Part shown: piece after piece, positions 1 to 12,759 of the stretch
Layout of the letters: each line of letters starts with the position of its first letter
Position numbering within the stretch: the stretch's first letter is position 1
Assembly: GCA_004335835.1 (NCBI GenBank)
Contig: RWJK01001582.1
Span: 124,001 to 188,000 of the forward strand
DNA from: Scenedesmus sp. ARA3
Lineage: Eukaryota > Chlorophyta > Chlorophyceae > Sphaeropleales > Scenedesmaceae
DNA length: 64,000 nt
Direction of reading: 5' to 3'
Notes under the pieces: model-generated
The model's input: the letters and a program-made list of their open reading frames with translations, nothing else
Databases searched by the model: none
Told to the model about the DNA's origin: nothing
Translations under genes and position numbers: made by a program

Positions 1-1222
1 CAGCACTGCAGCAGCAGCAGCAGCAGCAGCGCTGGCAGGCGGGGCCAGCAGCAGCGCCGACGCAGACGACCCTGTGGTGGCTGCTGCTGTTGCTGCTGCT
101 GAGGCGAAGCTGCTGCGGCGGCAGCTGGCTGCTGCTGAGAAGCAGGCTGCAGCCATGAAGGATGTGTTCAAGCAGCGCGTGAAAGCTTTCCGGGAGAGCT
201 GCAGGTGTGCAGAGACAGCTGCCCAGGTGCCCTGCCACAGCCCAGGCGGCTGCTGCAAGCACTGCTGGCTGTGCTGCTTTGTGCTGCTTTTCTGGCTGAG
301 GTGCCCTATAAGGTTTCTAGGTCTGCCTGCTTTGCTCGCCCTGCAACCAGTGCTGGCGGTCACCACGGATCAGGCTACCCGCCGCACCAAGCATCACCAT
401 GTTTTGTGCTGTCCCCTCTGTTCACTCCTCACCATGGCCAGCGGGGCGCTGTTTAGCTACCGCATGGAGACGGTGTCAAACCCACACACTCACAAACAAT
501 GTAGCCAACAAAACACAACTGCGATGGCATTGCTGTGCATTTGCTTTTTGCCCTCCTGCAGGGTGCTGTTTGGCTACCGCATGGAGATGGTGTCGGACCT
601 CTCCGCCTGTTGCTTGCCTAAACTAATTACCATTGTGCAATCATGCCTCTGTCTGGCCCCGCAGGGCGCTGTTTGGCTACCGCATGGAGATGGTGAGCGA
701 CCCCTGGGCTGACGTGGCGCACGCGCCCACCACCTACACGCTGACCTCGTGCTTCGGGCCCAAGGAGGACGTGCTCATGTTCAGGTGCGGCCACATTGTG
801 TTGGTGTGAGCAAGAGGGCTGCACATGCCTGCTTCAATGCTGTGTCTTGTCACGTTGAATTGTTTACAGCTTGCTACCCCTGTCACCATGTCGTGCAGCA
901 GGGCATACCAGACGCTTTCACATGCCACGTGGCGCAGTCTTGTAGCTGCTGCTGTGCGTTGGCTATGCACAGCAGCCCTGTACAGCAACGCCTGATGCAT
1001 GCAGAAACACCGCCAATTCCTTTCTGTCAAATCTAGCGCTGCTGCTGGCGCTGCCGCAGGTACCACCCTCAGGCGCAGCCGCCCTACAGCATCCTGAAGA
1101 CGCCCCTCAGCAAGAAGATGGCGCAGGAGGTGCAGGTGTTCATACAGAACTTCGCCAGCATCCCGGCATTCACAGCCAACCACACCATGACGCTGTTCCA
1201 GCAGACCACCTCAGGCGCGTGA
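1..1222 (+). CDS. MAD1: MAD1 spindle-checkpoint protein, C-terminal part (5' partial)
   Basis: Mad1 recruits Mad2 at unattached kinetochores in the spindle assembly checkpoint. Exons seen: 2-204 (open from the window edge), 665-784 and 1060-1222. All three join in phase and end at TGA 1220-1222, giving 161 residues. The visible part starts with an Ala-rich coiled-coil end (MKDVFKQRVKAFRESC), followed by the Mad1 C-terminal RWD-like fold. Family landmarks are FGYRMEMVSD, the TYTLTS strand, and the final helix with SIPAFTANHTMTLF, which matches the SIPAF-x-LTLELF ending of animal Mad1. The N-terminal coiled coil and the Mad2-binding motif lie left of the window. Intron 1 carries two copies of the start of the middle exon (separate entry). 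Identification is from conserved C-terminal motifs and is fairly secure. Confidence 0.85.
442..599 (+). repeat. Two decayed copies of the MAD1 middle-exon 5' edge
   Basis: Segments 442-478 and 560-599 repeat the first about 40 bases of the exon that really starts at 665 (GGCGCTGTTTGGCTACCGCA). The second copy keeps a CTGCAG acceptor. Neither has the downstream half of the exon or a usable frame. The real exon is chosen because only it runs on through the TYTLTS region to a donor. Confidence 0.85.
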
Positions 1223-1661
1223 GGCGCTCAAGGAAGCAATTTGATTGCATCAACCGTTCGTTGAGATTCAAGGGCTCAAAACAGTTTGCAGGCCAGTGTG
1301 CTAGGGTTTTGTCCTGTGCCGTGTGTATCTAGTGTGTAGCCAGGGGCCCTGTTGATGTGGTATGCGGCTGTGTGAGGCTGTAAGTACAGTTTGGGCTGCT
1401 GGCGTACATTATCATGGTGGTTGGTTGTCCATTGCGGAGTGTAACAGTTTTTGTTTGCGATGAGTGCGTCACACAGCACATTGAGCTGGCGCCGATGCGA
1501 CCATCACAAAACAGTATACCCTAAGAATGTTTCAAAAAATGTTTCTACACAGCACACAAACGCTGCCACGCCGCACCACCACCCAAAGCAAAAGAAGGCA
1601 CAACAAATAAAGGCATAACGAATGCAAGCAAAAAAATGCAAAGCAAAACAAACTGCCTCAC
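1223..1661. other. Gap between MAD1 3' end and the raffinose-synthase fragment
   Basis: No coding signal is recognised. A TGTAA polyadenylation-type signal lies at 1379-1383, 157 bases after the MAD1 stop, with another TGTAA near 1440. The stretch 1500-1660 is A-rich. The missing 3' exons of the raffinose-synthase-like gene should lie here on the minus strand but do not. Confidence 0.6.
1379..1383 (+). terminator. Candidate TGTAA poly(A) signal for MAD1
   Basis: TGTAA is the usual chlorophyte polyadenylation signal. This one is at a normal 3'-UTR distance from the MAD1 stop at 1222. Confidence 0.4.
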
Positions 1662-2796
1662 CTGTTGGGCCGCAGCGTGCCCCGAAAGTCCCCGTCTATC
1701 AACGGCAGCAGCAGCGCGTAGCGCTGCTCTCCGCTGCTGCTGCTGCTCTCATCCAGCTGCAGCAGCAGGAACTGTGTCTCTGGCGGCAGCGTGTGCAGGC
1801 TGCTGCCCCACTCCGGGGTCATCCACCACAGCTTGTTGCGTGCACAGGCCAGGTAGCGGCTGAACTTGAGCTGCAAGGACAGGAGCAAGGCAGAGCCGTG
1901 CATTCGAGTGAATCCAGTGGTTGCCCAATGAGCCTGTCATTGGCTCGAAAACGGGCTGTGTTCCCGTTGTGTAACACACAAATGAATGCCAACTGTTGCA
2001 ACTGTTGCGATAGAAAGGTCTGTAGCACGCAGCTGCAGCAAGAACAGCTGAGGGCCAGACGACAGCAAAAAAGACACAAAAACAGATCAGCAGTACACCG
2101 CTGCTCCTGTTGTTGCCAATCACACACGCACAGATCCCTAACAATACAGATGTGGTGCACTGCTGCTGCTGCTGCCACTGCCAACCGATGCGCATCAATG
2201 CACATCTCGCCGCATCACACTGCTGAACAGCCATCATACTGTCCCTACTGTCCCCGCAGAAGCTGCTCGTGCCCAAGCATACACACACGCCACGCTGCTC
2301 ACCTTGCCGACCATGGGGTCCCGGTTGCTGCTCAGACCCTGACTATACTGTTACTCACTACTTGATCGCACACTCATGAGCTGGCCTCACCACCAAGTAC
2401 GCCATTTGAACCCGAACCTGCTCACCTTGCCGACCGTGAGGTCCCAGCAGCACGCCGGCCCGTGCTGGCTGGCAGCGCCAAACACCAGCGCGCCATGCTG
2501 CGACTCCCGCACATTCAGCGACGCCAAGCTGCTCAGCTGCTGCAGCAGCACATTGCCTGACGCATCCTTCACAGCATCACCATCCAGGTGAAGTGGGATG
2601 GTGCTGGAGTGGTCTAACGTGGGCACTGCTGCCACGCCAGAGCCCGGCGCTGCTGCTGCTGCTGCTGCTGCTGGCACTGCCTGGCCAGTCATGCCGGCCT
2701 GCTGCCGCCACTGCTGCGCCTGCGCCCACGCGGCTGTCTGCTGCTGCTGCTGCTGCTGCTGTGGGAGTCTGCTGCTGCTGCTATCTGAGGAGGTGC
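1662..2796 (-). pseudogene. Raffinose/stachyose synthase-like (GH36) gene, 5' fragment only
   Basis: Two exons join in phase 0: 2796-2426 and 1870-1662. The first encodes a low-complexity leader with Gln, Ala and Ser runs, then the family's N-terminal beta domain (GALVFGAASQHGPACCWDLT). The second encodes the hallmark block: KFSRYLACARNKLWWMTPEW, then ETQFLLLQL, then YALLLPLIDGDFRGTLR. This corresponds to the KLWWM and FLPVLDGQFRASL blocks of plant raffinose synthases and seed-imbibition proteins. After a good donor at 1661 nothing follows: the catalytic (beta/alpha)8 barrel with its acid residues is absent, and MAD1 ends only 440 bases away on the other strand. The exon or exons before 2796 were not found; exon 1 begins in phase 2 after a clean CAG acceptor, so a start exon lies further right. 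It may be a truncated relic, a partial duplication or an assembly break. Confidence 0.65.
2298..2330 (-). repeat. Copy of the raffinose-synthase exon 3' edge with its donor
   Basis: This segment repeats the end of the exon at 2426 (GTCGGCAAGGTGAGC), including the donor. It lies about 120 bases downstream inside the intron, with a few substitutions. It has no acceptor of its own. Confidence 0.6.
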
Positions 2797-4801
2797 CTGC
2801 ACACACCATGCAATGTAAGGCACGCGAACAGAATGAATGACAGAAGCGATCCACTGCTGTGTCCACACAAGCCGCTGCGATGCGTCTGTCTGTTGCAGCA
2901 CACGCTCGGCCTATTCTGCAGTTCACAGCATGCTTACAGCCTCTCTACAGAATTTGATGCACATGCAGGTGGCTGTGTTGAACGATCACACATGTCAGAA
3001 GCTTGCGCATGACTTGAGTAATCTGACAGCTGGCGTATGCTGCCCGGGCAGTGCTCATGCATGCATGCACATGCATGGGTGCACACATCATACTGCCGAT
3101 CGCTCGTTCACATGTGTGCATGCCTAGCAAACCCAAGCAGATTCAAATGACGCCTAGTTAACCTCTATCATGCATGGCATGTACAACACGTGTAAATGCA
3201 GCCACATCCAGTTGCGTACCTTGCTCGACACCTGTCACGCCACGAGTTGTTGCAGATGCAGGCACTGAAAGAGGCCTGCTGCCGCTGCCGCCCCCGAATA
3301 CTCTGTGCACGTGTCTGCTGCTGCCTGGGGCAGCAAGCAGAGGCCTGCTGCTGCATGCAACAAGCATGTAAACACAACATGACGCCAGGTCAGTATGCAG
3401 CAGAAGCAGAGTGCATGCCTGCAGGCTGCTGCACCCAGATGCTGCTCAGCTGACAGCCCAGGCAGCTTGTATCGTCGAAGGCGAACGGAGTGAATGCTAG
3501 ACGAGGCGTGCAGGGGCACATTTGCTGACACTGCCACAGGAGCATGTCGGTACTGGGCCACGACAGCAGCATGGGGGTTTGCCCCAAGCCCACCTGATCC
3601 GGTTGCGAGCTGCTACACAACCCAGGCTCTTGACACACACGTAGGGAGTTCGCAGTGCTACTAGCTTCGATGCATTGCCTGTCAGCAGCATTTCCGAAGG
3701 CCTGTACGTGCCTCAGCAGGCCCAAGTTCGACACCAAAACCAACCCCAAATGTCCCAAACTTCGCACAGATTGGCGAACAAGCGAACGAACTCGTGTAAC
3801 GCTGTCAAGCAGGCACAGCTTGAGTGACGGACAACTCAAACACTGGATCACCTCATTTTCGGTGCAACGTAAAGCTGAAATGACTAGAAATATAACAGGC
3901 TGATCAGGGTCGATGACCTCACTGCCGGTCCCTGCATATGACACTGACACGTTGGGTGCAGCTGCTGTAGCCCGCAATTGCGTATGGCTGCGTTGCCAAC
4001 AAGCTGTTGAATCAAACGCATTGTAACAAGCTGTTTCTCGTGTGTGGCTCTCACAGAGTACGTGCTATGCACGTGGCATGATTCAGACTGTGGGCTCTGC
4101 TGTATCCTAGCAGAGCCCTGATTGCTGCTGCTCCGTGTACTGCTACAGTCGAAAGTATATGATGAACTGTAACATCAAAATGCCCTCTAATGCAATGCTG
4201 CTTCATAAGAAACAAGCACCCTGCCAGCTGCAGGCGGCAGTGCTGTGCAAGGCAACGGATAAATCTGCAATTTCACCTCCCAGTAGCCATCACCACAGCA
4301 GCGGCAGAGCTTGACAAACATCACAAACAACATGTCAATGCAGCATAGCATCAGGCGTTCTTGTCCCCATGTCATGCAGATGTGATGTGCACATGACGGA
4401 CGTGCACGCTACTCCTTGTCCAACGTTGCATGCTCTTCCAGGATTAAGCTGAGCCTGCTGATCCTGTACTAGCCAAGCAATGCAATGCCGTGCTACTTCA
4501 GAAAGCAACATCAACGGAGCGGATTCAAAGAATCACTCAGGTCACAGCACAGCGTGCACAAACCACGTCGGTGCATGCTGAGAGAGCTGCACAAGGCCTT
4601 TAGGCCAGCAATGCCTACTCGCATAATGCCAATTGAGGCATATCGATACTTCAGGATATCCTGAAGCGGAGGCACCATTCTCAAGCGGGCCAGTGATGCT
4701 AGCGTAGCGCTCGAAGCTGTGCCTGTTCAAACCTGCTCACAATCCCCTCAACATCTAAAGCCGTACAGACACACCCTCCGGCGCTGCTGTTGCTCACTCC
4801 C
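2797..4801. other. 2-kb stretch without a recognised exon
   Basis: Should contain the first exon and promoter of the raffinose-synthase-like gene and the 3' UTR of the Canopy gene, both on the minus strand. Open frames exist (for example minus 3977-3390), but none gives recognisable protein or coherent splice junctions. Confidence 0.4.
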
Positions 4802-7033
4802 TCACAGCTCAGTCTGGCCACTTGCGCTGCTGCTGACATCAGCAGCTGCTGCTGCCAGCTGCAGCTGTGGGTACTGCTTGCCCTTGCACTTGCTGCTGAT
4901 GCGCTGGCACAGCACAGGTGCGGCTCCTGCACGGCATTGGCGAAACACACGACGCAAGGTGTCAGCATCATTGGTTTTCAGCGGCATTGGATGCTGCTTT
5001 ACTCTCCATTGCCTTGCTGAATTCAGCTGAAGGCGCAGCGTCTCATTTACAAGCCGTGAGAGTTGACATGCAGCACATGGCCGTCACAGCAGCAGCTGGA
5101 AGGTCACCATCAGCAAGCAGCGCTAGTGGAACAGTGACGCTGCTGCTGCCAAGAGCACAGCGCAGCCGACTGCTCTTCATGCCATGAGAACGCACCATGC
5201 AAACGCCTCAGATTCTCGTACCTGCTGCTGCTGCGGCTGCTGCTGCTGCTGCTGCTGCGCTGCTGAGCCACAAATCGCTGCTCACCTTGGCTGCTGAAGG
5301 CGTCGCTGGTGAGTGCCTCCAGCACTTCCTCCTCATACCGCTCCAGCATCATGCCGCAGAAGGTCTGCAGCTGCTTCTGGCGCAGCTCCTCCTCCCCTGC
5401 ATGAGGCCTGCAGCAGCAGCAGCAGCAGCAGCAGCAGTGGCAGTGTGATGTGGCCGCGGCAGTACTACTGCACTACGTAGTGCAGCCGGAGAGCTTCATG
5501 TCAGTGCAAACTGCAGCCGGGCCAATCATGCACAAGGCTCGGCTTTGATTTGGGTGTTGCTTCGAATTGGGCCATTTAAAACAGCTCCCTAGGTGGCCTA
5601 TGTCACAGGCAGCAGACTGCTGCACAGATGCCAATTGCTGGACATCATTACGCCCTATGCCAGAACAGGAGTCACAACCAAGTCCTCACCGTTTCGCCTT
5701 GGGCACCTTCACTCCGCCCTCGCCTTTGTACTTCACCCACACCAACTCGCCTGCACCAGCCTTTGTAGCTGCGCCTGCCTTGCTGCTCTTCTTCTTGCCC
5801 TTTTTCTTCTTCTTGCTGCTGCTACCTGCTGGTGAATCGCTGCTGCTGTCATTTGCTGCCTCTGCAGCTGCTGCTGTAGCTGCATTCTCACTGCCTGTGC
5901 TGCTGCTGCTGTCCTCCTGCGCAACCATGGTGTAATCGTCCATGGTGCTGCACAGGTCATCTAGAAGGTTGACTGCCCGCTGCTCGCTGACCCTGCAGCG
6001 TCACAGCAGCATCAGCATCAGCATCAGCATCAGCAAGAAGCTTGAGAACCGGCTGTTCAGAAGTATGGATAGGATTGTCCTAGACCCACACGGCACCCCC
6101 AGAATCAGCTTGATTGCTTGCTTGCGGAGCACATGCACTTTTGAACAGGCTACAAACTCGTGACTTGCATCAGCTTGCAACATCAAAGGATTCCGCTGAA
6201 AGCCTTAGGGATGTATGCCAGCAAGCAACCAACATGGTCTTGCCAGCAACAGACATACGGCCGCCCCTGTGGTTTTGTCCGTGTGTTTGCATGAAGCAAA
6301 GTAGCAGAAACCTTGCTTGATCCACCCTGGTTATGTTGGTCACATACATACAAAGATATGGTTGCATACAACGTTGGTTCATCAGGTGGGTTTTGCTCAC
6401 TTGTAGTCTAGGATCTTGCCATATCTGTTGCCATCTTTGTCCAGCCTGTGCCGCATGTCCAGGTGTGCACGCTTGACCTCTGCATCCAACCGTCGCTGCA
6501 GCTCAGCCTACAGACATTTAGCAGCAGCAGCAGAAGCAGAAGCAGCAGCAGCAGTACAGCACAGGCGTGCAATTGAGATACTGCAGGTTTGGAGGCACCA
6601 GGTTCGCAGCTGCGCTGTTGGTTGCTGGCGTTAGGACGCTTCGCTGTTTTACTCGCTTCCCAAGAAAGCGCTATGACTCATATTTAAACAGTGTTTGCAT
6701 ATTAGACGAACGATAACATCGCAACGAATTTGAGGGACAGTCATGGCAGTACAACTGACGCAGCTGCAGGATGACAGCTATGCTTGGATCACATGCAGGC
6801 ATGCTGTATGAAAGGGCTTTGCAGCCGATTGCCACGGCAACCATAGCAATCCCCTGGTGACACTGATGAACAGAGGAATGATCCTTATAATTCTGAGAGC
6901 AACTCACAGCAACAGCCTCGCAGGCAGAGCATTCTGCCTCAACAGCAAGGGCTCCCCACTTCAGCTGCAGAAGACTTAGCAGCAGCAGCAACGACAGCAT
7001 CATCAAGCCAAATTTTCTCGTATGTAATTGCAT
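4802..7033 (-). CDS. Canopy-family (CNPY, DUF3456) saposin-like ER protein
   Basis: Five exons, 7033-6908, 6507-6401, 5992-5690, 5407-5286 and 4926-4802, sum to 260 residues plus stop. Residues 1-33 are a clear signal peptide with a Leu-rich core. The saposin-like fold follows: ECSACEAVAAELQ, then HLDMRHRLDKDGNRYGKILD, VSEQRAVNLLDDLCSTMDDY, LQTFCGMMLERYEEEVLEAL and LCQRISSKC. The six Cys of the family are at their usual places (CxxC, LC, FC, LC, C). Canopy proteins assist folding and trafficking of client membrane proteins in the ER. Compared with plant homologues, an acidic/Ser then Lys-rich insertion (DSSSD... KKKKKGKKK) sits between helices. The C-terminal tail is Ala/Ser-rich with no KDEL-type signal. 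The fourth exon's acceptor lies inside a (CAG)n run. The assignment is from motif order and is strong. Confidence 0.85.
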
Positions 7034-8007
7034 TGTTTATATCGGCGACTTGCTTGCCAGGGACAAGCAAGAAGTGCAGAAGGTCTAAAAATTTCGCGGA
7101 CAAAGCGGCAACCTAGCGCATCCTGCCTTGAATATACACAGGTAAGTTCCGACAATAGTTTAGTTGGTGTTTTGATGCAGTTAAAGCGTCGAAGCCCGCG
7201 AAGTGCCTGCTCATTTTGAGGCTGACCCTCTGACCTGAGCCCTGCACATAACACAATCGACCTTGGAAGTGGCACGTGTGCGCTGCAGATGGCTATGCGT
7301 CGCTTGTATGCAGACTGTGTGAGGTTCTGCTGACAGTGCTAAGCCTGCCTTGTTCAGTTTGGACGCAGCAGCAGCCGATCATCAGCCAGCTGCGGCAAGC
7401 TGGTGGCAGGTTGCCACCTGCATGCACAGCACAGCATAGCCGCTGTGCGGCATATACACTCTTGCAGGACAGGATCAAGCAACGTCCTGGGGTGAGTGGT
7501 TACCAAACATCACAGCACATACGACGGCACACAGAACGCATCACCACTGATGCGACACCACGGCATCAAAGCTGCATGGCCTTGCGACACACCAGCACAA
7601 TCAATCATCCGCTGCAATGGCGGCCATCAGCCCTAAATTGGTCGGTAACATGACGAAAAAAGGGACCTGCAGGCTGCAGGCTGTGACAAGGAACCTCCCA
7701 ACGATTACAAAAGTACCCGATGACAACATTCCACCTAGACATGCATGCCATTGCACGCCCTCACACCCATCACGCGTCATCAAACTTATAACCCATGCTG
7801 CTCAGCGCAAGCTGCGCCGCAGCCTGGTACACCACTGCCTCCTCAAACTGCGCTTCGTCTATGCCTGGCCGCAGAGCCAGCTTGCCACGCCGGAACACCA
7901 CAATGCCGACAGGCGCCTACCGGCACGCAGCGAGACGCGGACCACAGCACCATGCCACAAATAACCTCGCAGCATGCACGGCACGTGAAGTAAACACACA
8001 CTCAGGT
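7034..8007. other. Gap between Canopy start and DUF3110 stop
   Basis: Contains the promoter side of the Canopy gene (minus, start 7033) and the 3' side of the DUF3110 gene. The only structure seen is the duplicated last exon of the DUF3110 gene at 7771-7910 (separate entry). Confidence 0.5.
7771..7910 (-). repeat. Second copy of the DUF3110 gene's terminal exon, with stop codon
   Basis: Nearly the same as 8008-8145. It encodes VVFRRGKLALRPGIDEAQFE, then AVVYQAAAQLALSSMGYKF and the same DDA-stop ending. It lies 237 bases downstream of the true end, beyond the stop, so it is not translated in the normal transcript. It lacks the exon's 5' part. Differences such as M to I and A to E are conservative, so the duplication is fairly young or was once under selection. 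Confidence 0.8.
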
Positions 8008-11000
8008 TCACGCGTCATCAAACTTGTATCCCATGCTGCTCAGCGCAAGCTGTGCAGCAGCCTGGTACACAACTGCTTCCGCAAACTGAGCTTCATCCAT
8101 ACCCGGCCGCAAAGCCAGCTTGCCGCGCCGGAACACCACGATGCCGGACGGCAGCGACACACCCACAGCTGCAGCGTCGCCGCCGGCAGCTGCTAGCTGC
8201 TGCTCGTACGCGTCCCTGCAGCACGCACACATGAGCACACACAGCAACTGTGAGCGGCAAGGAGTGGATGACGCGCCAGGTAACAGGCGACACATTTGTG
8301 TATGCGTTCATGAATGTTGTTTGCAGTCACAATGCACCTCAACGTCGCAGCAAGCCCAAAGCAAAAGCACAGCTTCCACAGCCACTTCATGCATATACTT
8401 ATATCCAGACGCTCCTATTTCCTCACTGGATCTGCGCATCGATCTGGCCGCTCTGCATGGCTCCCATGTTGATGGCCAGCACAATACACCCCCACGCACC
8501 CCAACCTTGTAGCAGCAAGCCTATTGCAACAGCACGGATCCACAGCCAGTTCTTGCTGTTTGTCCAAAAGCATCACATTCACTGTGTGTACAATCACATT
8601 CGCTGTTTGTATTGATCCCTCTTGCGCCATGACAAAAAACTACATACCCTCCCACTCATTGGATCTGCGCCTCAATCTGCCCGCTCTGCATGGCGCCCAT
8701 GTTAAGGTTGTGCCCAGCACAATGCACCCCATGCACCCCAACTTGTAGCAAGCCTATTGCAACAGCACGGATTGCATAGCCAGTTCTTGCCCAAAGGCAT
8801 CACATTTGCTGTTTGTAACGAGCCAGAAGGATTCCAACCCCCTAGTGAAAAATAAGCTATCAACCCTCCCACTCACCGGATCTGTGCCTCGATCTGGCCG
8901 CTCTGCATGGCTCCCATGTTGAGCACTGCGCCCTGCATCTGCTGCCACTGCCGCATCACGCTGAGGCAGCGCATGCAGTCGTGCCGGTCCTCAAATGTCA
9001 GCACGCGCACATCTTTGACCGCAGGGTTCAGCGACACATCCATCTGCACAAACCCTACGGAGCCGTCAGGGTACTTGATGCTGGGCATGTACAGGGCCTG
9101 GTAGCGCTCCTGCCACCACGCCTCCTTGTTGCTGCTGCTGCTGCTGCCGGGCATACTGCTGCCGGATACACCGCTGCTGCTGCTGTCTTGCTGATCTGCT
9201 GGCTCACCAGCCATCTGCTCTGCTGCTGCTCTCAAGGCATCTTTCACCAGCAGCTGCCGCTCCATCGGATCCCGTGTCACTTTCTTGGGCCGCTTCACAC
9301 CCAACTTCCTACTGAAGATCTTGGCACCATCTTCAGTGAAGACTGCATCTTCCTCACTGCCTGCCGTGAACTCTGCAGGAACTGCTGCTGCTGCTGCGTC
9401 TGCCTGAGGATCCTCATCACGGCGGCCGACAGCAGCAGCGGCAGCAGAACCTGCAGCAGCTGCGGCCCGAGGTTGCACAGCAGCACTTCTGCTGCTATTG
9501 TTGCTGCTGCTGCTGGAGGTAGAGCCAGATTGCTGCTGCTGCTGCTGCTGCTGACTTGGCATCAGCTTGCTGCTGTCTTTTACAAGGGCAGCATTAGCTG
9601 ACTTGATGCGCCTGTTGTCTGCCCAAGCACCCCAGGAGCGCTTGCCATCACCACCGCTGCTGCTGCTACTGCTGCTGCTTGCACTTGCTTGTGCTGCTGT
9701 TGGGTTGCTGCTGGTGCTGCCACTGCTGCTGGACACAACCTCTGCTTCTATGACAGGGGCAGACTGCTGCTGCCTACCCCTGCTGCTGTTGCGTTGCTGC
9801 TGCTGCTCCTGCAGTGCAGCTGAGAGCATGTCTGCCACTCTGCTGTCTGGCTGCTGCAGCTGCACGCCTGCTGCTGCTGCTACCTGCTGCATCTGCTGCT
9901 GAATACTAGTGATACCTGCAGCAGCGGCAAAGCAGAATGATGTAAGCGTGGCCGGCAGCAGGTCAGTCTAATGTAGCAAGCCATTGGCATGTCGCAATGT
10001 TCAAAACGCTGCAAGCTACAGGTCAGCAGGCAGATATGCACACCCATCTGGACATGAGTGATTCTTCTTTGCTGTATTTACCGTATTGCCTCTAATTATC
10101 ACCGGAAAAGAAAACTATTTTGGCCTTTCCGGTGATTGACTTAAAAAACCAAATAATACGTGTGCGGCTTCCGGTGATATTTAATTTTAACCTCGTAAAA
10201 TGTTTCTTAGCCTCATTTTTCGCTCAGATCGCTTTCGATAACGCTGTGTACGCTTATATTTAGATCCTAAAGCATCTAATCGCAACTGGAAGCGGCAGTC
10301 GCCGGTTTGCTTGCCGTGCGTGAAGCCGAGCATCAGCAGAAAGACTCCGAAAGGCTAGCTGCAGATCGAGAGCTGTCGAGGCTAGAGCCAGGGCGGCTGC
10401 AGCTCCTAGGAAGAAAATTAGGCAGGCCTCCTAGCAGCGGGAAGTGTCAGAAAGCAGCAGCAGCTGCAGCACCAGCTGTCCCTGCTGCAGCAGAGGCAGC
10501 GCACAGCAGGAGCAGCAGCAACAACAGGCCTGGTCCTAGGACCAGGATGATGCTAAGCAGGATGATGCTAAGCATGCACTGCATGTTGCACTGCCTGTTG
10601 TACTGGTGCATCCTGCAGTTGAGCCCCTCGGCAATATTATTTTAAACACATATGCCAGTGCCGGTGATATTTAAAAACACCCCAAAAAAGCCACGCGGGC
10701 TTCCGGTGATATTAAAATATTCAAAAAATTCCTGCCGGCTTCCGGTGATATTTAATAGAGGTGAACATTTGGAGCATTACGGTAGCTGCCAGCAGGGATG
10801 CAACACTCTTATTTGCAACAGTATGTGTACCTGGCAAGTTATGGGCTAAGAGGCTCAGCATGTGTGCGCAGCTCTGTGCTGCACTACGGCTCACCTTGCA
10901 GCAGCTGCTGCATCTGGTCACCCAGCTGAAGTGCAGCAGCAGCTGCGTTGCCAACCCCTTGCTGCTGCTGCTGCCGCTGCCGCAGTACTATCTCTGCCTC

Positions 11001-11589
11001 TCGCTGCAGCTGCTGCAGCTGCTGCTGCATGCTGCCCAGCACCCCAGCAGCAGCAGCACCAGACAGTCCTGAGCCGCTGCTCCTGCTGCTGACAGCACGC
11101 TTGCTGGCACTACTGCTGCTGCTGCTGCCGTCACCAGCAGCTGCGCTTCTCTCTGCCCTGCTGCTGCTGCTGCTGCTGCTGCTGGTGAAGAATTTGGCTG
11201 CCACTGCATCTGCCAAATCTTCAGTGCCAACTGCCACCCCATCAGCAGCAGCTGCAGCAGCAATGGCAGTAGGGGACGGCGTCTCAAGCATATCCTCACC
11301 CTCTGCTGCTGCTGTGCCCAGCACACGCGCATATGCTGCTTCTAAGGCCTCAGGAGTTAGCCCTGGCTGCTGCTGCTTCAATGCCTGGTAATCCGCAAGT
11401 AGGTCCTCGATGCTGTCATCTTTGTACGCTGCGTCATCATAACCTTCTGTGTCATTAACACTGTCATTATCAAAACTAGGACTGTCATCCAGCAGCTGCT
11501 CCTCTGCTGCAGCCTCAACACCAGCAGCCTCAGCTGCAGTAGCTGCTGCAGCAGCATGCGCTGCTCCTGCCTCTTCATCCGGCACCTTG

Positions 11590-11645
<56 letters not shown>

Positions 11646-11969
11646 AACCGCATCCCTAGCTACGCTGCTGCTGCTGCTGCCGCCGCCCAGGCTCACTGGT
11701 ACTGCTGCTGCTCCTGCAGCCATCAGATCTGCCAGTGCCCCTGCTGACGAGGACTGGCCAGGTGATGACGTCAGCACCAGCCTGTCACCAAAGTCGTCAT
11801 TTTGACCAAAGTCAAACAGCGGCAGCTCAGTGCTGATCGGAGTAAAGCCGCCAGCTGCTGCTGCTGGAGGTGCTGCTGCTTCCTGCAGGTCCAACTGTTG
11901 CTCCTGCTGCTGCTGCTGCTGCTGCTGCTCTGGTTGCCGCATTGGTTGCACTGGCTCAGCAACAGCCTC

Positions 11970-12006
<37 letters not shown>

Positions 12007-12719
12007 CAGAGCTGCTGCACCAGCAGTGCTTCAAGCTGAGGTCCAATCAAGCCCTCATCATGCTTGATCAGGCCCTGCGGCAAAACCTCTAAACCCACGC
12101 TCTGAACCGCCGCAAGATCCTCCAGATACCAGGGTTTTGCTGTCACCACTGAACCCCGGAACATGCGCTTTGCAGAGTCTGGAGTGGCCTTGCCATCTGC
12201 TACTGCAGAGGCAGTGAAGCTGTTTTGTAACACGTTACATGCGTACTCAGCATCTGCCTGAGACTCAAATGCAATGAGGTATTGCTGCACCTGCTGTGGC
12301 TGCTGCTTTGATGAGCTGGCTTCCTCTGTAGTGACAGCTGCAGGATGTGAGGTTTTACTGCCTGATCCAGCTGTGGTTTTGGCAGGCAGCTGAACCCTGG
12401 GCAGAAGCCCAGCACGTGCACCGAAGTTGAGGTAGTACACCTTCTCAAGTGACAGCCACCAGCCTGATGGCAGCTGCTGTTGCTGCTGCTGCTGCTGCTG
12501 CTCTGTAGTTACACTAGCAGCTACTTCATGCTCTGCTGCAGAAACGGCACCAGCAGCAGCAGTTGTAGCAGCACTGCTTGTCCTGGAGCCAGCCACAGCT
12601 TTGGCAGCAGCATCTGCCAGCTGGCTTGCTGCTGCTGCCGCTGCTGCTGCAGCATCAACAACCTTCAGCTGCAGGCCACTAAGAAGCCCCAGGAACTGCT
12701 GCACTGGCTGTTGCTGCTG

Positions 12720-12759
<40 letters not shown>

